From Sporolactobacillus terrae DSM 11697 (lineage in GTDB: Bacteria > Bacillota > Bacilli > Bacillales > Sporolactobacillaceae), in assembly GCF_000648615.1 (NCBI RefSeq), contig NZ_JFZC01000025.1, forward strand, positions 1 to 64,000: a stretch of DNA of 64,000 nucleotides, written 5' to 3'. The translations under genes and the position numbers were made by a program. Each line of letters opens with the position of its first letter. The first letter of the stretch is position 1. The notes beneath the pieces were generated by a model. It searched no databases and was not told the origin of the DNA. It saw only the letters and a list, made by a program, of their open reading frames with translations. Below are positions 23,687-31,960 of the stretch, in pieces.

Positions 23687-23890
23687 TAGAATTTCTTAAA
23701 GAACAGAAGTAACTTTTTTCGCATCATTTTCTTGCTTTGCATAATAAGGAGAGGATAGTGCGCGGATACTAGCAATAGCGGCATACTGCAGCGACGTGTC
23801 GCTTATTCTTCGCTGAGCTTCGCCGGTGAAACAGAACAGATGACAGATCGCTATACCGCAGTTTACAATTAGGGTAAAGGAGTGAATACA

Positions 23891-24160
23891 ATGGCTGAAA
23901 AGAAGGTATTGATGATTACACAGACCGTATGTCCGTATTGCGATCGGGCGAAGATGGTCTTGAACCATGCGCTTGAAGGAAAATACAATGATCAAATCGA
24001 GCTACTTGTACGTGAGGACGACCAGGAACGTTTTGATCAACTGAAGCAAAAATACCAATTCTTGACTGTTCCAACATTTATTGATAAAAAAACAGGCAAG
24101 GTATTAAGTGATTCAAAAGAAGAAACGATTACTGCGTTCATGAAAGAGGCGATTGGCTGA
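23891..24160 (+). CDS. glutaredoxin-like thiol-disulfide protein
   Basis: An 89-residue protein of the thioredoxin fold. The active site CPYC is at residues 14-17 in TQTVCPYCDRAK, and the cis-proline is in TVPTFID. These two features, the size and the CPYC sequence are typical of glutaredoxins. It could equally act on bacillithiol-type substrates as a bacilliredoxin-related protein, which would be expected in Bacillales. The ATG at 23891 lies 8 bases after AAAGGAG. A GTG at 23882 overlaps the ribosome site and is rejected. It is monocistronic, followed by a hairpin terminator. Upstream (23701-23880) nothing clear was found. Confidence 0.88.
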   Translation: MAEKKVLMITQTVCPYCDRAKMVLNHALEGKYNDQIELLVREDDQERFDQLKQKYQFLTVPTFIDKKTGKVLSDSKEETITAFMKEAIG

Positions 24161-24180
24161 GGAGCGCTCGGCAACTAAGG

Positions 24181-24220
24181 ATGTCTCAAAAGTCTACGGA
24201 CTCAAGAGGCATTCTTTTTT
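24181..24220 (+). terminator. GTCTCAAA-type terminator after the glutaredoxin gene
   Basis: ATGTCTCAAAAGTC pairs imperfectly with GACTCAAGAGGCAT, followed by TCTTTTTTT. It belongs to a terminator family also seen after dedA, lipA and gltB. Confidence 0.7.
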
Positions 24221-24227
24221 TCACAAA

Positions 24228-24256
24228 TGAGAAAGTCATGATCTTGGACTTTCTCA
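24228..24256. other. 10-bp perfect inverted repeat in the grx-dedA gap
   Basis: TGAGAAAGTC (24228-24237) and GACTTTCTCA (24247-24256) form a perfect stem with a 9-base loop and no T run. It follows the terminator directly. The rest of the gap (24257-24476) holds no gene; a GGACTTTCTCA copy also appears near 25331 in the next gap. Confidence 0.55.
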
Positions 24257-24476
24257 TACTGGAATAAGATGTATTTCTCCAGCAAGGCAACTCTAGCCGA
24301 TGCGTTGATTTTAAGAAAATGTTCATCTAATAGAATTAAACGAAAGCGAAAATAAAAAATAGGGTTTTCTGCCGACGTTATTTTAGGTACGATGATAACA
24401 GGCAAAACCTCATAAGCAGTTGCCTATTCCATTTGCTATCCAAAGACTTTAATGATGAACATAAGGAGACGTACGG

Positions 24477-25136
24477 ATGAATTCGTTATCATGGTTTATT
24501 GATGTCTTTCTCCATATTGATCAATTTTTAACGCAAATTGTCAATCAGTATGGCGCATGGACGTATATTATCTTATTTATCGTGATTTTTATTGAGACAG
24601 GCCTGGTTATTTGCCCGTTTCTTCCAGGTGATTCGCTGCTGTTTGCGGCTGGTGCGATTGCCGCCCATGCAGGTTCTGAATTGAATTTGGCACTGCTTCT
24701 TTGTTTAATTGCGATTGCGGCAATACTGGGCGATACATTAAACTATTGGCTGGGGCGTGAAATTGGTCAGTCCTTTGAGAAACACAATCGATTTCAGCGA
24801 TTGATCAATCAAGAAAAAATGGCTAAGGCGGAGCACTTTTTTAATAAATATGGTGGATTTGCAGTCTTTCTTGGACGGTTTGCACCATTCATTCGCACGT
24901 TTATTCCTTTTATCGCTGGAGCAAGCCGGATGCATTATCCGTTCTTCCTTTTTTACAACATTATCGGCGGGGTTGTTTGGACACTTGCAGGTTTGCTGGC
25001 CGGCTTCTTCTTCGGACAAATTCCGTTCATTAAAGCACACTTTTCGTTGATGATGGTGCTGATCATCTTTGTTTCGCTTCTGCCTATGATTCTCGTGATG
25101 GTTACGAATAGGATCAAAGGAAAACGATTGGATTAA
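24477..25136 (+). CDS. DedA family membrane protein
   Basis: A 219-residue polytopic membrane protein. The family motifs are FLPGDSLLFAAGAIAA (about 59-74) and GRFAPFIRTFIPFIAGASRM (about 139-158), together with GDTLNYWLGREIG. Several transmembrane helices cover the rest. DedA proteins are lipid-recycling or proton-linked membrane proteins; some recycle undecaprenyl phosphate or phosphatidylethanolamine. A strong AAGGAGAC ribosome site precedes the ATG. It is monocistronic, with a GTCTCAAA-type terminator behind it. Confidence 0.92.
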   Translation: MNSLSWFIDVFLHIDQFLTQIVNQYGAWTYIILFIVIFIETGLVICPFLPGDSLLFAAGAIAAHAGSELNLALLLCLIAIAAILGDTLNYWLGREIGQSFEKHNRFQRLINQEKMAKAEHFFNKYGGFAVFLGRFAPFIRTFIPFIAGASRMHYPFFLFYNIIGGVVWTLAGLLAGFFFGQIPFIKAHFSLMMVLIIFVSLLPMILVMVTNRIKGKRLD

Positions 25137-25173
25137 GTGTGCACCAATAAGGAAAACAAGCAATGCCTTGATG

Positions 25174-25210
25174 GCGTCTCAAAGTACGTGATTCCTTTGA
25201 GATGCTTTTT
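25174..25210 (+). terminator. GTCTCAAA-type terminator of the dedA gene
   Basis: GCGTCTCAAAG (25174-25184) pairs with CTTTGAGATGC (25194-25205, one mismatch), followed by TTTTT. The remainder of the gap up to 25370 is GC-rich with no visible gene. Confidence 0.85.
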
Positions 25211-25370
25211 ATATACCATAAGATTCAAATTGGATCGAAACGAGGGGAAGGGGAAAGCGCAAGAGCGCATCTTGTGGTCAACGTATGCAAGATGATTTAG
25301 GATGAGCGCGCTTGTTCGGTCGCTGCACCGGACTTTCTCATGCTGACTTTGCAGAGAAAGAGGACAAAAA

Positions 25371-25401
25371 AAAGCGGAAGGCATGATGCCTTTCCGCTTT
25401 T
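25371..25401 (-). terminator. intrinsic terminator of the GlpF-like channel gene
   Basis: AAGCGGAAGGCAT and ATGCCTTTCCGCTT form a near-perfect stem with one extra T. The minus-strand reading ends in CTTTTTTTG. Confidence 0.8.
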
Positions 25402-25428
25402 TGTTCAATGGATTTTAGTTAGTGAATC

Positions 25429-26145
25429 TTATAAGCCTAAGAAATAGCGTGAGAATAATGCGGCACATGCGGCACCAAAGAATGGCGCAATACCTGGTAC
25501 GATGATCCCGTACTGCCAGTCGTTGTCTGCTTTTCCACCTGGAATTGGCAGAATAGCATGGGCGATACGAGGCCCCATGTCTCGAGCCAAGTTCATAGCA
25601 AATCCGGTAGGACCGCCCATACCCATACCAATGGCCCATACGAGCAAGCCGACACCGATAGGAAGTATAGCCGGAGCTTCCGTTGTGGCCGCGGCAATCG
25701 CAAGAATTGCTGTGATAAAAATAAACGTATCGATAAATTCGACAAAGAAATTACGTGGCAAGTTGCGCACGTTTGGATTTGTTGAAAAGATGTTTCGGAT
25801 TTTTACTCGATCGATGTCAATGGAAGCTTTAAATTGATCATAATAAGCGATAAAAACAACAATGGAACCGAAGACACCGCCGAGCACTTCTGCGATACTG
25901 ATTGGAATGACGCTGGTCCATGGAATGTTGCCAAGAATGGCTTGTGCGACAACCATCGCAGGATTGATGTTTACTGCCCCGAAGATGAACAATGAGATCG
26001 TAATTCCGAATCCCCAAGTTGTAATGGCGAAAATGTGACCGGAGTTCTGATACTTTGATGTATTGAGCACCTCACAACAGTGCACGCCGACACCGAAGAT
26101 AATCATTAACGCCGTTCCCAAAAATTCCGCTATTAATTGATGCAT
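25429..26145 (-). CDS. glpF: MIP-family channel (GlpF-like, glycerol or lactic acid facilitator)
   Basis: A 238-residue aquaglyceroporin-type membrane channel with six helices. The two pore motifs are NINPAMV (first NPA, about 65-71) and GFAMNLARDMGPR (second box, NLA instead of NPA, with the Arg and Asp of the selectivity region). The ARD motif after the second box fits the glycerol-facilitator group, and related channels in lactic acid bacteria pass lactic acid. Its two lactate-type transporter neighbours elsewhere in the window make that plausible here (inference). The ATG at 26145 follows an AGGGGG ribosome site. It is divergent from an AraC-type regulator, which is a candidate regulator. 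The NLA change is a point worth noting. Confidence 0.88.
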   Translation of the reverse strand: MHQLIAEFLGTALMIIFGVGVHCCEVLNTSKYQNSGHIFAITTWGFGITISLFIFGAVNINPAMVVAQAILGNIPWTSVIPISIAEVLGGVFGSIVVFIAYYDQFKASIDIDRVKIRNIFSTNPNVRNLPRNFFVEFIDTFIFITAILAIAAATTEAPAILPIGVGLLVWAIGMGMGGPTGFAMNLARDMGPRIAHAILPIPGGKADNDWQYGIIVPGIAPFFGAACAALFSRYFLGL

Positions 26146-26310
26146 TGATTCATTTTCCCCCTGCAATTTGTTTTAACAGAATGAGTATAGAAGGATTGCA
26201 AGGCAATGACTTTTCCATTTCTACGGTGACTATTTGCCAATTTTCGTAGTATCCGCTTTCAAAGTGCAAATTTATTGACTTCTGATCACGAAACCGACAT
26301 ATTTCGACAG

Positions 26311-26343
26311 TTGTTAACAATATTGTCACATTCACCGGTGTGA
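26311..26343. promoter_or_regulatory. operator-like dyads between glpF and the AraC-type gene
   Basis: TTGTTAACAA (26311-26320) is a perfect 10-base palindrome, and TCACA-TTCACCGG-TGTGA (26326-26343) is a 5-bp-arm dyad. Both lie in the 300-base divergent intergenic region, with TTATAC and TTGTTAT elements nearby that resemble promoter boxes. No gene is present between the two start codons. Confidence 0.45.
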
Positions 26344-26452
26344 TCTTTGTTATACTTCATCTAGCGAAGTTTATTTGGATATGAGCCAATAAAGCATAGG
26401 TAGCGTGACAACCAAATAGAGGAAGCAACATGACTTCAGGAGGAAACGTCTG

Positions 26453-27166
26453 GTGGAAGAGATTGTATTCCATTTAATGTCTTTCAGCAAGGAAAAGCAC
26501 TATTACAGCACGTCACATTTTAGACTTATTATTCCGATTCATGGCTATACCCGGGTTATAACCGGATCTGGAGAAAAAAGAATTAGCAGTTCTCAATTTT
26601 GTTTGCTCCCAGCCGGTTTCGATTATTCGCTTGGTTCACTAGAATCGAATGATAATCTTGTGATTGATGTCCCTGAGGGTTATATCCATGATTACTTGAA
26701 CAACAAAGTGGATGTACAAAGCGAATTAATTTGGGATACAAATTTAATCTGGCAATCGGTGACAGATTTGCTTGTGCACGAAGTCATGCAGCACAAACAT
26801 GACGAAGCGGTGCTTTTGCTAAACTACTGGTTTCATAAAATGTCTGACCACCCATCAAGTGTATCGATCCGATTTATTCATGATCATTACACGGAAAAGA
26901 TCGATGTGAAAATGCTAGCGGCCATGGAACACTATTCACCATCCTATTATTGTGACTGGTTTAAACGCAAGATGAAAATGACGCCGCTTGAATATATTCA
27001 TTTTTTGCGTATTCACCGAGCCAAAGAACTTCTCAGTGATCCGAAATTGAGTGTGTTGACGATTTCTTATCAATTAGGCTATGAATATAATGCTTCATTT
27101 ACGAAGATGTTTAAAAAATATGTGCGACGTTCTCCTTCTGAATATCGTGCAGAGACGCTTTCCTGA
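26453..27166 (+). CDS. AraC-family transcriptional regulator
   Basis: A 237-residue regulator. The N-terminal half (about 1-130) looks like a cupin-type AraC ligand-binding domain (HFRLIIPIHGYTRVITGSGEK and QFCLLPAGFDYSL). The C-terminal half (about 135-235) is a two-helix-turn-helix DNA-binding domain: IDVKMLAAMEHYSPSYYCDWFKR, MTPLEYIHFLRIHRAKELL and ISYQLGYEYNASFTKMFKKY. The second signature is typical of the family. The GTG at 26453 has AGGAGGAAAC upstream. It is divergent from the GlpF-like gene and may control it or itself. The ligand is unknown. Confidence 0.9.
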   Translation: MEEIVFHLMSFSKEKHYYSTSHFRLIIPIHGYTRVITGSGEKRISSSQFCLLPAGFDYSLGSLESNDNLVIDVPEGYIHDYLNNKVDVQSELIWDTNLIWQSVTDLLVHEVMQHKHDEAVLLLNYWFHKMSDHPSSVSIRFIHDHYTEKIDVKMLAAMEHYSPSYYCDWFKRKMKMTPLEYIHFLRIHRAKELLSDPKLSVLTISYQLGYEYNASFTKMFKKYVRRSPSEYRAETLS

Positions 27167-27262
27167 GTCATTTTTGTTCGTGATCTGCCCACTGTTTTGT
27201 TCGTTGTGGTACACTAATTCCCGGATAGGATTCAAAGAATCTAGGAAGCAGGGGGTATCGAG

Positions 27263-27697
27263 ATGATCACAACAAAACTTCCGGTACGTTTTGTTGATTG
27301 TGATGCGATGGGGCATGTGAACAATGCGGTGTACTTTACGTATTTTGAAGAGGGCAAGCGCGAGATTTTCCGCTGGTTTACCCCAAGTATGGATTTGCAT
27401 GACTGGAAAGTTATTGTTGCGTCGACGCATTGCGATTATATCCAAGAGATTAATTATGATGAAGAAATTACCGTTTACACGTGGATCAGTACGATCTCCC
27501 GGTCCAGCTTTGATGTTGAGCATGCGATTGCCGGCCCCGGCGGTGTCTGGCATGCGCGCGGGCGTGTAACTTTGATCGGTTATGATTACAAACAGAAGAA
27601 AGTCGTGCCGCTGACGGAAGCGATTAAAGCCATTCTGAGAAAACATCAGGATGGACCTGCAGGCGTCCCAACGCTGCGGCAGATTCGCAATGTATAA
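27263..27697 (+). CDS. acyl-CoA thioesterase (4HBT, hot-dog fold)
   Basis: A 144-residue hot-dog-fold protein. The 4HBT catalytic segment is VRFVDCDAMGHVNNAVYFTYFEEG (about 8-31), with Asp as the likely catalytic residue. It has the typical small alpha/beta length. It probably hydrolyses acyl-CoA thioesters in the cytoplasm; the physiological substrate is unknown. It starts with ATG preceded by a weak GGGGGTATCGAG ribosome site. It is followed by an exceptionally good terminator (27714-27748). It is not clearly linked to its neighbours. Confidence 0.88.
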   Translation: MITTKLPVRFVDCDAMGHVNNAVYFTYFEEGKREIFRWFTPSMDLHDWKVIVASTHCDYIQEINYDEEITVYTWISTISRSSFDVEHAIAGPGGVWHARGRVTLIGYDYKQKKVVPLTEAIKAILRKHQDGPAGVPTLRQIRNV

Positions 27698-27713
27698 GAA
27701 AAATGGACAGACT

Positions 27714-27748
27714 AAAACAGCTGAGCGTTCAAAACGCTCAGCTGTTTT
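27714..27748 (+). terminator. intrinsic terminator after the thioesterase gene
   Basis: AACAGCTGAGCGTTC and the complementary AACGCTCAGCTGTT form a stem of about 14 bp, with a T run behind (CTGTTTTTC). A minus-strand A run mirrors it, so it is potentially bidirectional. Confidence 0.9.
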
Positions 27749-27799
27749 TCACAAGTAAAGATCGTCTATGATTTGACCTTGCTGATATGACGATTAGCG

Positions 27800-27890
27800 T
27801 CATATCAGCAATAATACGAAAGCGTGAGACGCCCGCTGCAAGTGAGCAATCGGAGCGCACGCAAAAATCAGCTTGGCTCTTCTTACTTCT
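27800..27890 (+). repeat. partial copy of the intergenic repeat
   Basis: GCGTGAGACGCCCGCTGCAAGTGAGCAATCGGAGCGCACGC has the core of the repeat family (compare CGCCCGCGGCAAGCGAGTAACCGAAGCG), with drift. It lies in the gap between the thioesterase gene and cls, together with CTTGGCTCTTCTTACTTC. The start box is missing. Confidence 0.45.
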
Positions 27891-27893
27891 TTA

Positions 27894-29342
27894 TTACAGA
27901 ACCGGTGAGATCAGTCGTGAAATGCTTTCCTTAAATTTAATGATGAATGGACGATTTTGGTAGTCCGACGGCGTCAATTCTCGTGAAAGACGAATATCCT
28001 TTTTAAAAATTGTCGCGAGCTGTTGTGAGGTCTCTTGATGGTATATGAATGCATTGACCTCAAAATTCAAGCCAAAACTGCGAAAATCGAGATTGGATGT
28101 CCCGACTGTGGACAACCGTTCGTCAACAATGATCGTTTTTGCGTGAAGGAACCCGTTTTGATAAAGGTATACACGTGCTCCTGCATCAAGAAGGGCGCCA
28201 ACATTGGAATACGTTGCCCAATAAACAAATGGATGATCCGGTTTATTCGGGATCATGATGCGGACATCGACATGAGAAAGCGATGCAATCGAGATTGCAT
28301 TGAGCAGACTTTCATCCGGAATCAGATAGGGCGTTTGAATATAGACCGTTTGTTTGGCGGATAAAATCATTTTAATAAAGGCGTTTTTGATCTGTTCCCA
28401 TTTCTGATCCGGTCCGCTTGAGACAATTTGGATGCCGACTTCTCCGTATTTGGTGTGATCATCCATGGTGTAATAGGATTGAAACGGCACGCGTTCTTTT
28501 GACGCCTGGTGCCAGTCAAGCAGGAACCGTGACTGAATGCTGTTCACGGCTTCACCTACAATGCGTAGGTGCGTGTCGCGCCAAAAGCCAAATTTTTTGC
28601 TTAACCCTAAATATTCATCGCCGACATTAAAGCCACCAATATAACTGATTTTGCTATCGATGATCACCAATTTGCGGTGATTGCGGTAATTGATGCGCAA
28701 GTTAAGCAACGGCAGGCGGCCGGGAAAAAATGTATAAAATTTGCCGCCGGCCTGAGTGAGCCGATGTACCAGTTTCTTTGGCAACCGTCTGGAACCTTCA
28801 TCGTCGACAAGCAAGCGAACGATAACGCCTTCTTCTGCTTTCTTTGTCAATAGATCAATCAACTGATTTCCGAGAAAATCTCCACGGAAGATGTAGTATT
28901 CGATGTGGATATGATGCTTTGCGCAGCGAATGTCGTGAAGCAGGTTCTGAAATTTGGTTTCACCATCAGTGAAAATCGAAAGTTTGTTGTTTAAAGTCAG
29001 CGGCGCTTCATCATTATTCAAATTTAAATAGATCAAACGATGGTATTCGCGAAGAATCGGCTCTGAAAACGGCGGATCCTGATTGACGATACCGAGCATT
29101 TGTTTGCTGACTAAATCCTGGGTTCGTTTATGAACGATATGATCCCACTTAAAAATTTTCCGTCTGCTCAAATTTTGACCAAAAATAAGGTAGAAGATGA
29201 ATCCGATGATCGGGAGGAAATTTAGAATCATCAGCCACGCCCAGGTTGAACTGACGCTTCTTCGCTCAAGAAAAACAATTGTTATCCCAAACAGAATATT
29301 TATACCAATTAAAATGGCTAGTAAAATTGAGTAGATGCTCAT
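27894..29342 (-). CDS. cls: cardiolipin synthase (PLD-type)
   Basis: Condenses two phosphatidylglycerols to cardiolipin. The 482-residue membrane enzyme has two N-terminal transmembrane helices (about 1-22, 34-53) and two HKD catalytic motifs: NHRKLVIIDSKISYIGGFN (about 221-239) and HAKTIIVDERLSTVGTSN (about 400-417). Both retain His, Lys and Asp. The length is normal. The ATG is preceded by AAGGATG with acceptable spacing. It is convergent with the preceding genes, and the divergent neighbour is the AI-2E family gene. Confidence 0.94.
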   Translation of the reverse strand: MSIYSILLAILIGINILFGITIVFLERRSVSSTWAWLMILNFLPIIGFIFYLIFGQNLSRRKIFKWDHIVHKRTQDLVSKQMLGIVNQDPPFSEPILREYHRLIYLNLNNDEAPLTLNNKLSIFTDGETKFQNLLHDIRCAKHHIHIEYYIFRGDFLGNQLIDLLTKKAEEGVIVRLLVDDEGSRRLPKKLVHRLTQAGGKFYTFFPGRLPLLNLRINYRNHRKLVIIDSKISYIGGFNVGDEYLGLSKKFGFWRDTHLRIVGEAVNSIQSRFLLDWHQASKERVPFQSYYTMDDHTKYGEVGIQIVSSGPDQKWEQIKNAFIKMILSAKQTVYIQTPYLIPDESLLNAISIASLSHVDVRIMIPNKPDHPFVYWATYSNVGALLDAGARVYLYQNGFLHAKTIIVDERLSTVGTSNLDFRSFGLNFEVNAFIYHQETSQQLATIFKKDIRLSRELTPSDYQNRPFIIKFKESISRLISPVL

Positions 29343-29460
29343 TAACTCACATCCTTTTTTTACGGCGTGTATGATAATTGATTATACTCCTAATCGAACG
29401 ACACAAGCCAGACTGAGAGACGGATAGCTGCTTCGGAGTGAAGCGCCCACCTCGCTTTCG

Positions 29461-29489
29461 TTGCCCCAAATGCCATTACCCCCTATAAT
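29461..29489 (+). promoter_or_regulatory. sigma-A-type promoter of the AI-2E family gene
   Basis: TTGCCC (29461-29466) and TATAAT (29484-29489) with a 17-base spacer. It lies about 60 bases before the GTG start of the AI-2E family gene. Confidence 0.7.
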
Positions 29490-29547
29490 AATAGTAATAA
29501 AGAAACGGAAGCGACCTCATTGAGGCTTATGTAAAGGTGTGGAAACG

Positions 29548-30660
29548 GTGCTGAATAAACATTCAACGATTATTTTTTGGACTTTGGAGCTGCTGGGTAT
29601 TGCCTTGCTTATCTTCATCTTAACGAAAATTTCATTTATTTTTGTCCCTGTGGTGACTTTGACTACAACGTTGTTTTTTCCGATTATTGTTGCGGGTTTC
29701 TTATTCTTTCTCATAAGTCCATTTGTTGATTTGCTGCAACGGATGAAGGTGCCGAGAACACTTGGCATTTTAATCATTTATATCATCCTTACCGGGCTGG
29801 TTGCGTTGCTTGTGCTGATCGTCGGACCGCCACTTACCGACCAAATCAAATCTTTGTTCGGACAGTTGCCGGACTATATTAGCAGCTGGCGTAACAGTAT
29901 TGAACATCTTGCCGACACACAGGGATTTAAATGGCTGGTTCATCAAGATTATTATTCGATTGATAAAATACAGCACAATTTAGAACAAATGCTGAAAGAG
30001 TTCTCCAATAATGCCGGCAGCGGTCTGTCCACGTTCTTCAATGTACTGGTGAATGTCACGTTAACCGTCGTCACGGTTCCATTTATTCTATTCTATATGT
30101 TGAAGGATGGGAACAGGCTGCCCCATGCGGTCACGCGATTTTTTCCGCACAAGTATCATGATGAGGTCAACCATATCTTGAGCGACTTGAACGATACGCT
30201 GTCTTCGTACATTCATGGCTTGATCATTGTTGCGTCTTTTGTCGGCGTGACCTCGAGTATCGGCTTTTCAATCATTGGCTTGCCTTACAGTCTGTTACTC
30301 GGTCTCGTTGTCGGTGTGACCAATATTATCCCTTATCTGGGACCCATTCTTGGCGCAACACCGGCGATCGTGATCGCGCTGATGGATTCGCCGGCGAAAG
30401 CATTGCTGGTACTCGCTGTGATCGTGATCGTACAGCAGCTTGACGGACATCTGATTTCGCCGCTTGTCATGGGCAAACGTTTAAACACCCATCCTTTAAC
30501 GATTATTGTTCTGCTGCTGGTCTCGGGAAAATGGATTGGACCGATCGGTATGATTTTGGCCGTTCCAACTTATGCGATGATTAAAACGTTTGTCTCGCAT
30601 GTGATTCGTTTAGTACGGCTGCGGCGAAAGAGCAAGGATGATACGCTGATCAAGTCCTAA
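29548..30660 (+). CDS. AI-2E family membrane transporter
   Basis: A 370-residue polytopic protein of the AI-2E (formerly UPF0118) family, a group now known mainly as putative exporters and sodium antiporters, with some members linked to autoinducer-2 export. N-terminal hydrophobic helices (about 5-60) are followed by a soluble coiled region (about 85-160) and then further helices with GLPYSLLLGLVVGVTNIIPYLGP, which is typical of the family. The GTG at 29548 is preferred to GTG 29539 because the AAAGG ribosome site is then well spaced. A sigma-A promoter is visible upstream. It ends close to the convergent alsR gene with no clear terminator between them. Confidence 0.92.
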   Translation: MLNKHSTIIFWTLELLGIALLIFILTKISFIFVPVVTLTTTLFFPIIVAGFLFFLISPFVDLLQRMKVPRTLGILIIYIILTGLVALLVLIVGPPLTDQIKSLFGQLPDYISSWRNSIEHLADTQGFKWLVHQDYYSIDKIQHNLEQMLKEFSNNAGSGLSTFFNVLVNVTLTVVTVPFILFYMLKDGNRLPHAVTRFFPHKYHDEVNHILSDLNDTLSSYIHGLIIVASFVGVTSSIGFSIIGLPYSLLLGLVVGVTNIIPYLGPILGATPAIVIALMDSPAKALLVLAVIVIVQQLDGHLISPLVMGKRLNTHPLTIIVLLLVSGKWIGPIGMILAVPTYAMIKTFVSHVIRLVRLRRKSKDDTLIKS

Positions 30661-30668
30661 TAAATCAA

Positions 30669-31556
30669 TTATTCATCGATACGAATCCGCTTTGTCAAAG
30701 AAACAAATTGTTTCAAAGCAGGATTCGTATTTTTTTTCAAATAAGCCAGCGAGAGTACTGCTGTAAGCGGGTAATTGTCAATTTGCCGGTAAACAACCTC
30801 CAGATTGAAGAGTTTCTCCGCCGATGCTGGAACAACGCCGATGCCGATACCGGCCGATACCAAGCCGACAACCATTTGATATTCGGTTGCTTCCTGGACA
30901 ATGCTCGGGGTGAAGCCGACCGATTGAAACAATGACAGAAACTCATCATACAACCCAGGCCAAATGTCGCGTGAGACAAGAATGAACGGAATATCTTGCA
31001 AGTCCTCAATGTATATATGCTCTTTTTTTGCAAGCGGGTGATTTTTCGGCAGCGAGAGCGCAGCAAAACCGCGCTTGATTGGAATTGTTTCAATAAACGA
31101 ACTGCTGACCGGAGGGTGCAAAAGACCGACGTCGATCCGCTCGCCAATGAGGGCGCTGACCTGATCGGGCGTTGAGAGTTCATGCAGCCGAATCGAGACG
31201 TGAGGGAATTTGCGCCGATATTCACGAATGATTTGTGGCAAAATGTCGTAGGTGGCGGAACCGACAAAACCGATGACAAGACGTCCGAATTCACCGCGAT
31301 CGGCTCGCTGCGCTGTGTCAACCGCTTGGTTTACTTGTGCAATGATTTCACGTGCTTCGGGAAGAAACAGCTGACCGGCTGTTGTCAACTCAACATGACG
31401 CTTGTTCCGTTTGAAAAGCGGGACGCCGATTTCTTCTTCAAATTGCTGAATCTGTTTGCTCAGCGGCGGCTGCGTCATTTGCAGACGAGCAGCGGCTCGT
31501 CCGAAATGAAGTTCTTCAGCAACTGCTATAAAATATAAAAAATGGCGAAGTTCCAT
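30669..31556 (-). CDS. alsR: LysR-family activator AlsR
   Basis: A 295-residue LysR-type regulator. The helix-turn-helix is at about 1-60 (MELRHFLYFIAVAEELHFGRAA, then QMTQPPLSKQIQQFEEEIG) and the effector-binding domain follows. Divergence from alsS and the family resemblance point to AlsR, which activates alsSD in response to acidification and acetate in Bacillus subtilis. The ATG is preceded by AAGGAGTG, a strong ribosome site. The 390-base region before alsS contains the shared control region and a repeat-family copy. Confidence 0.92.
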   Translation of the reverse strand: MELRHFLYFIAVAEELHFGRAAARLQMTQPPLSKQIQQFEEEIGVPLFKRNKRHVELTTAGQLFLPEAREIIAQVNQAVDTAQRADRGEFGRLVIGFVGSATYDILPQIIREYRRKFPHVSIRLHELSTPDQVSALIGERIDVGLLHPPVSSSFIETIPIKRGFAALSLPKNHPLAKKEHIYIEDLQDIPFILVSRDIWPGLYDEFLSLFQSVGFTPSIVQEATEYQMVVGLVSAGIGIGVVPASAEKLFNLEVVYRQIDNYPLTAVLSLAYLKKNTNPALKQFVSLTKRIRIDE

Positions 31557-31639
31557 GTTATCACTCCTTGGAAAAAAGATATGTGTGCTTTTGTTTTAAT
31601 TATAGAAACGATTTGACTTCGGCAAATGAAAAGGTCATG

Positions 31640-31775
31640 GACAAGAGGCAAAAGAGCAAGTCGCTAGGAGACTTGTGCCCGCGGCAAGCAGCAGCTGAAG
31701 TGTCGTTCAAGCATAGATGAATCAACGTCGCTAGCGGAGTAACCGTGACCCAGCTGTCTTCCTTTTGAGCCCTTT
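31640..31775 (+). repeat. partial copy of the intergenic repeat between alsR and alsS
   Basis: AGGAGACTTGTGCCCGCGG, CAAGCAGCAGCTGAAGTG and GTCGCTAGCGGAGTAACCG match the core of the repeat family (CCCGCGGCAAGCGAG..GAAG). It lacks the GGATAAGAAAGT start. It lies between the two divergent als genes, next to the alsS promoter. Confidence 0.5.
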
Positions 31776-31820
31776 AATTATTAATATACACTGAGTATTA
31801 CATGATGTTCAATAATATAT

Positions 31821-31849
31821 TTCACATTAGAAAAACGGCGCGGTAGAAT
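31821..31849 (+). promoter_or_regulatory. putative sigma-A promoter of alsSD
   Basis: TTCACA (31821-31826) and TAGAAT (31844-31849) with a 17-base spacer, about 110 bases before the alsS start. This is a typical position for an AlsR-activated promoter with a weak -35 box. Confidence 0.65.
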
Positions 31850-31960
31850 GATGTTAGTCATAGATAAAGTTTCTGAAATATGCTCGGTCAAACTACCGTT
31901 TGCTTCGATAAAGCAGATCGGCAAGACACCACGGCTTATTCATAAACAATGGAGGGAAAA

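Noticed and set aside
23635-23880. Possible preQ1 or other vitamin riboswitch before the S-component gene
   Set aside because: The leader is only about 70 bases after the promoter, and no preQ1, TPP, FMN or other consensus could be matched by eye.
31949-31960. Earlier ATG for alsS
   Set aside because: The GGAGGG ribosome site lies between it and the ATG at 31961, so the later ATG is the start.
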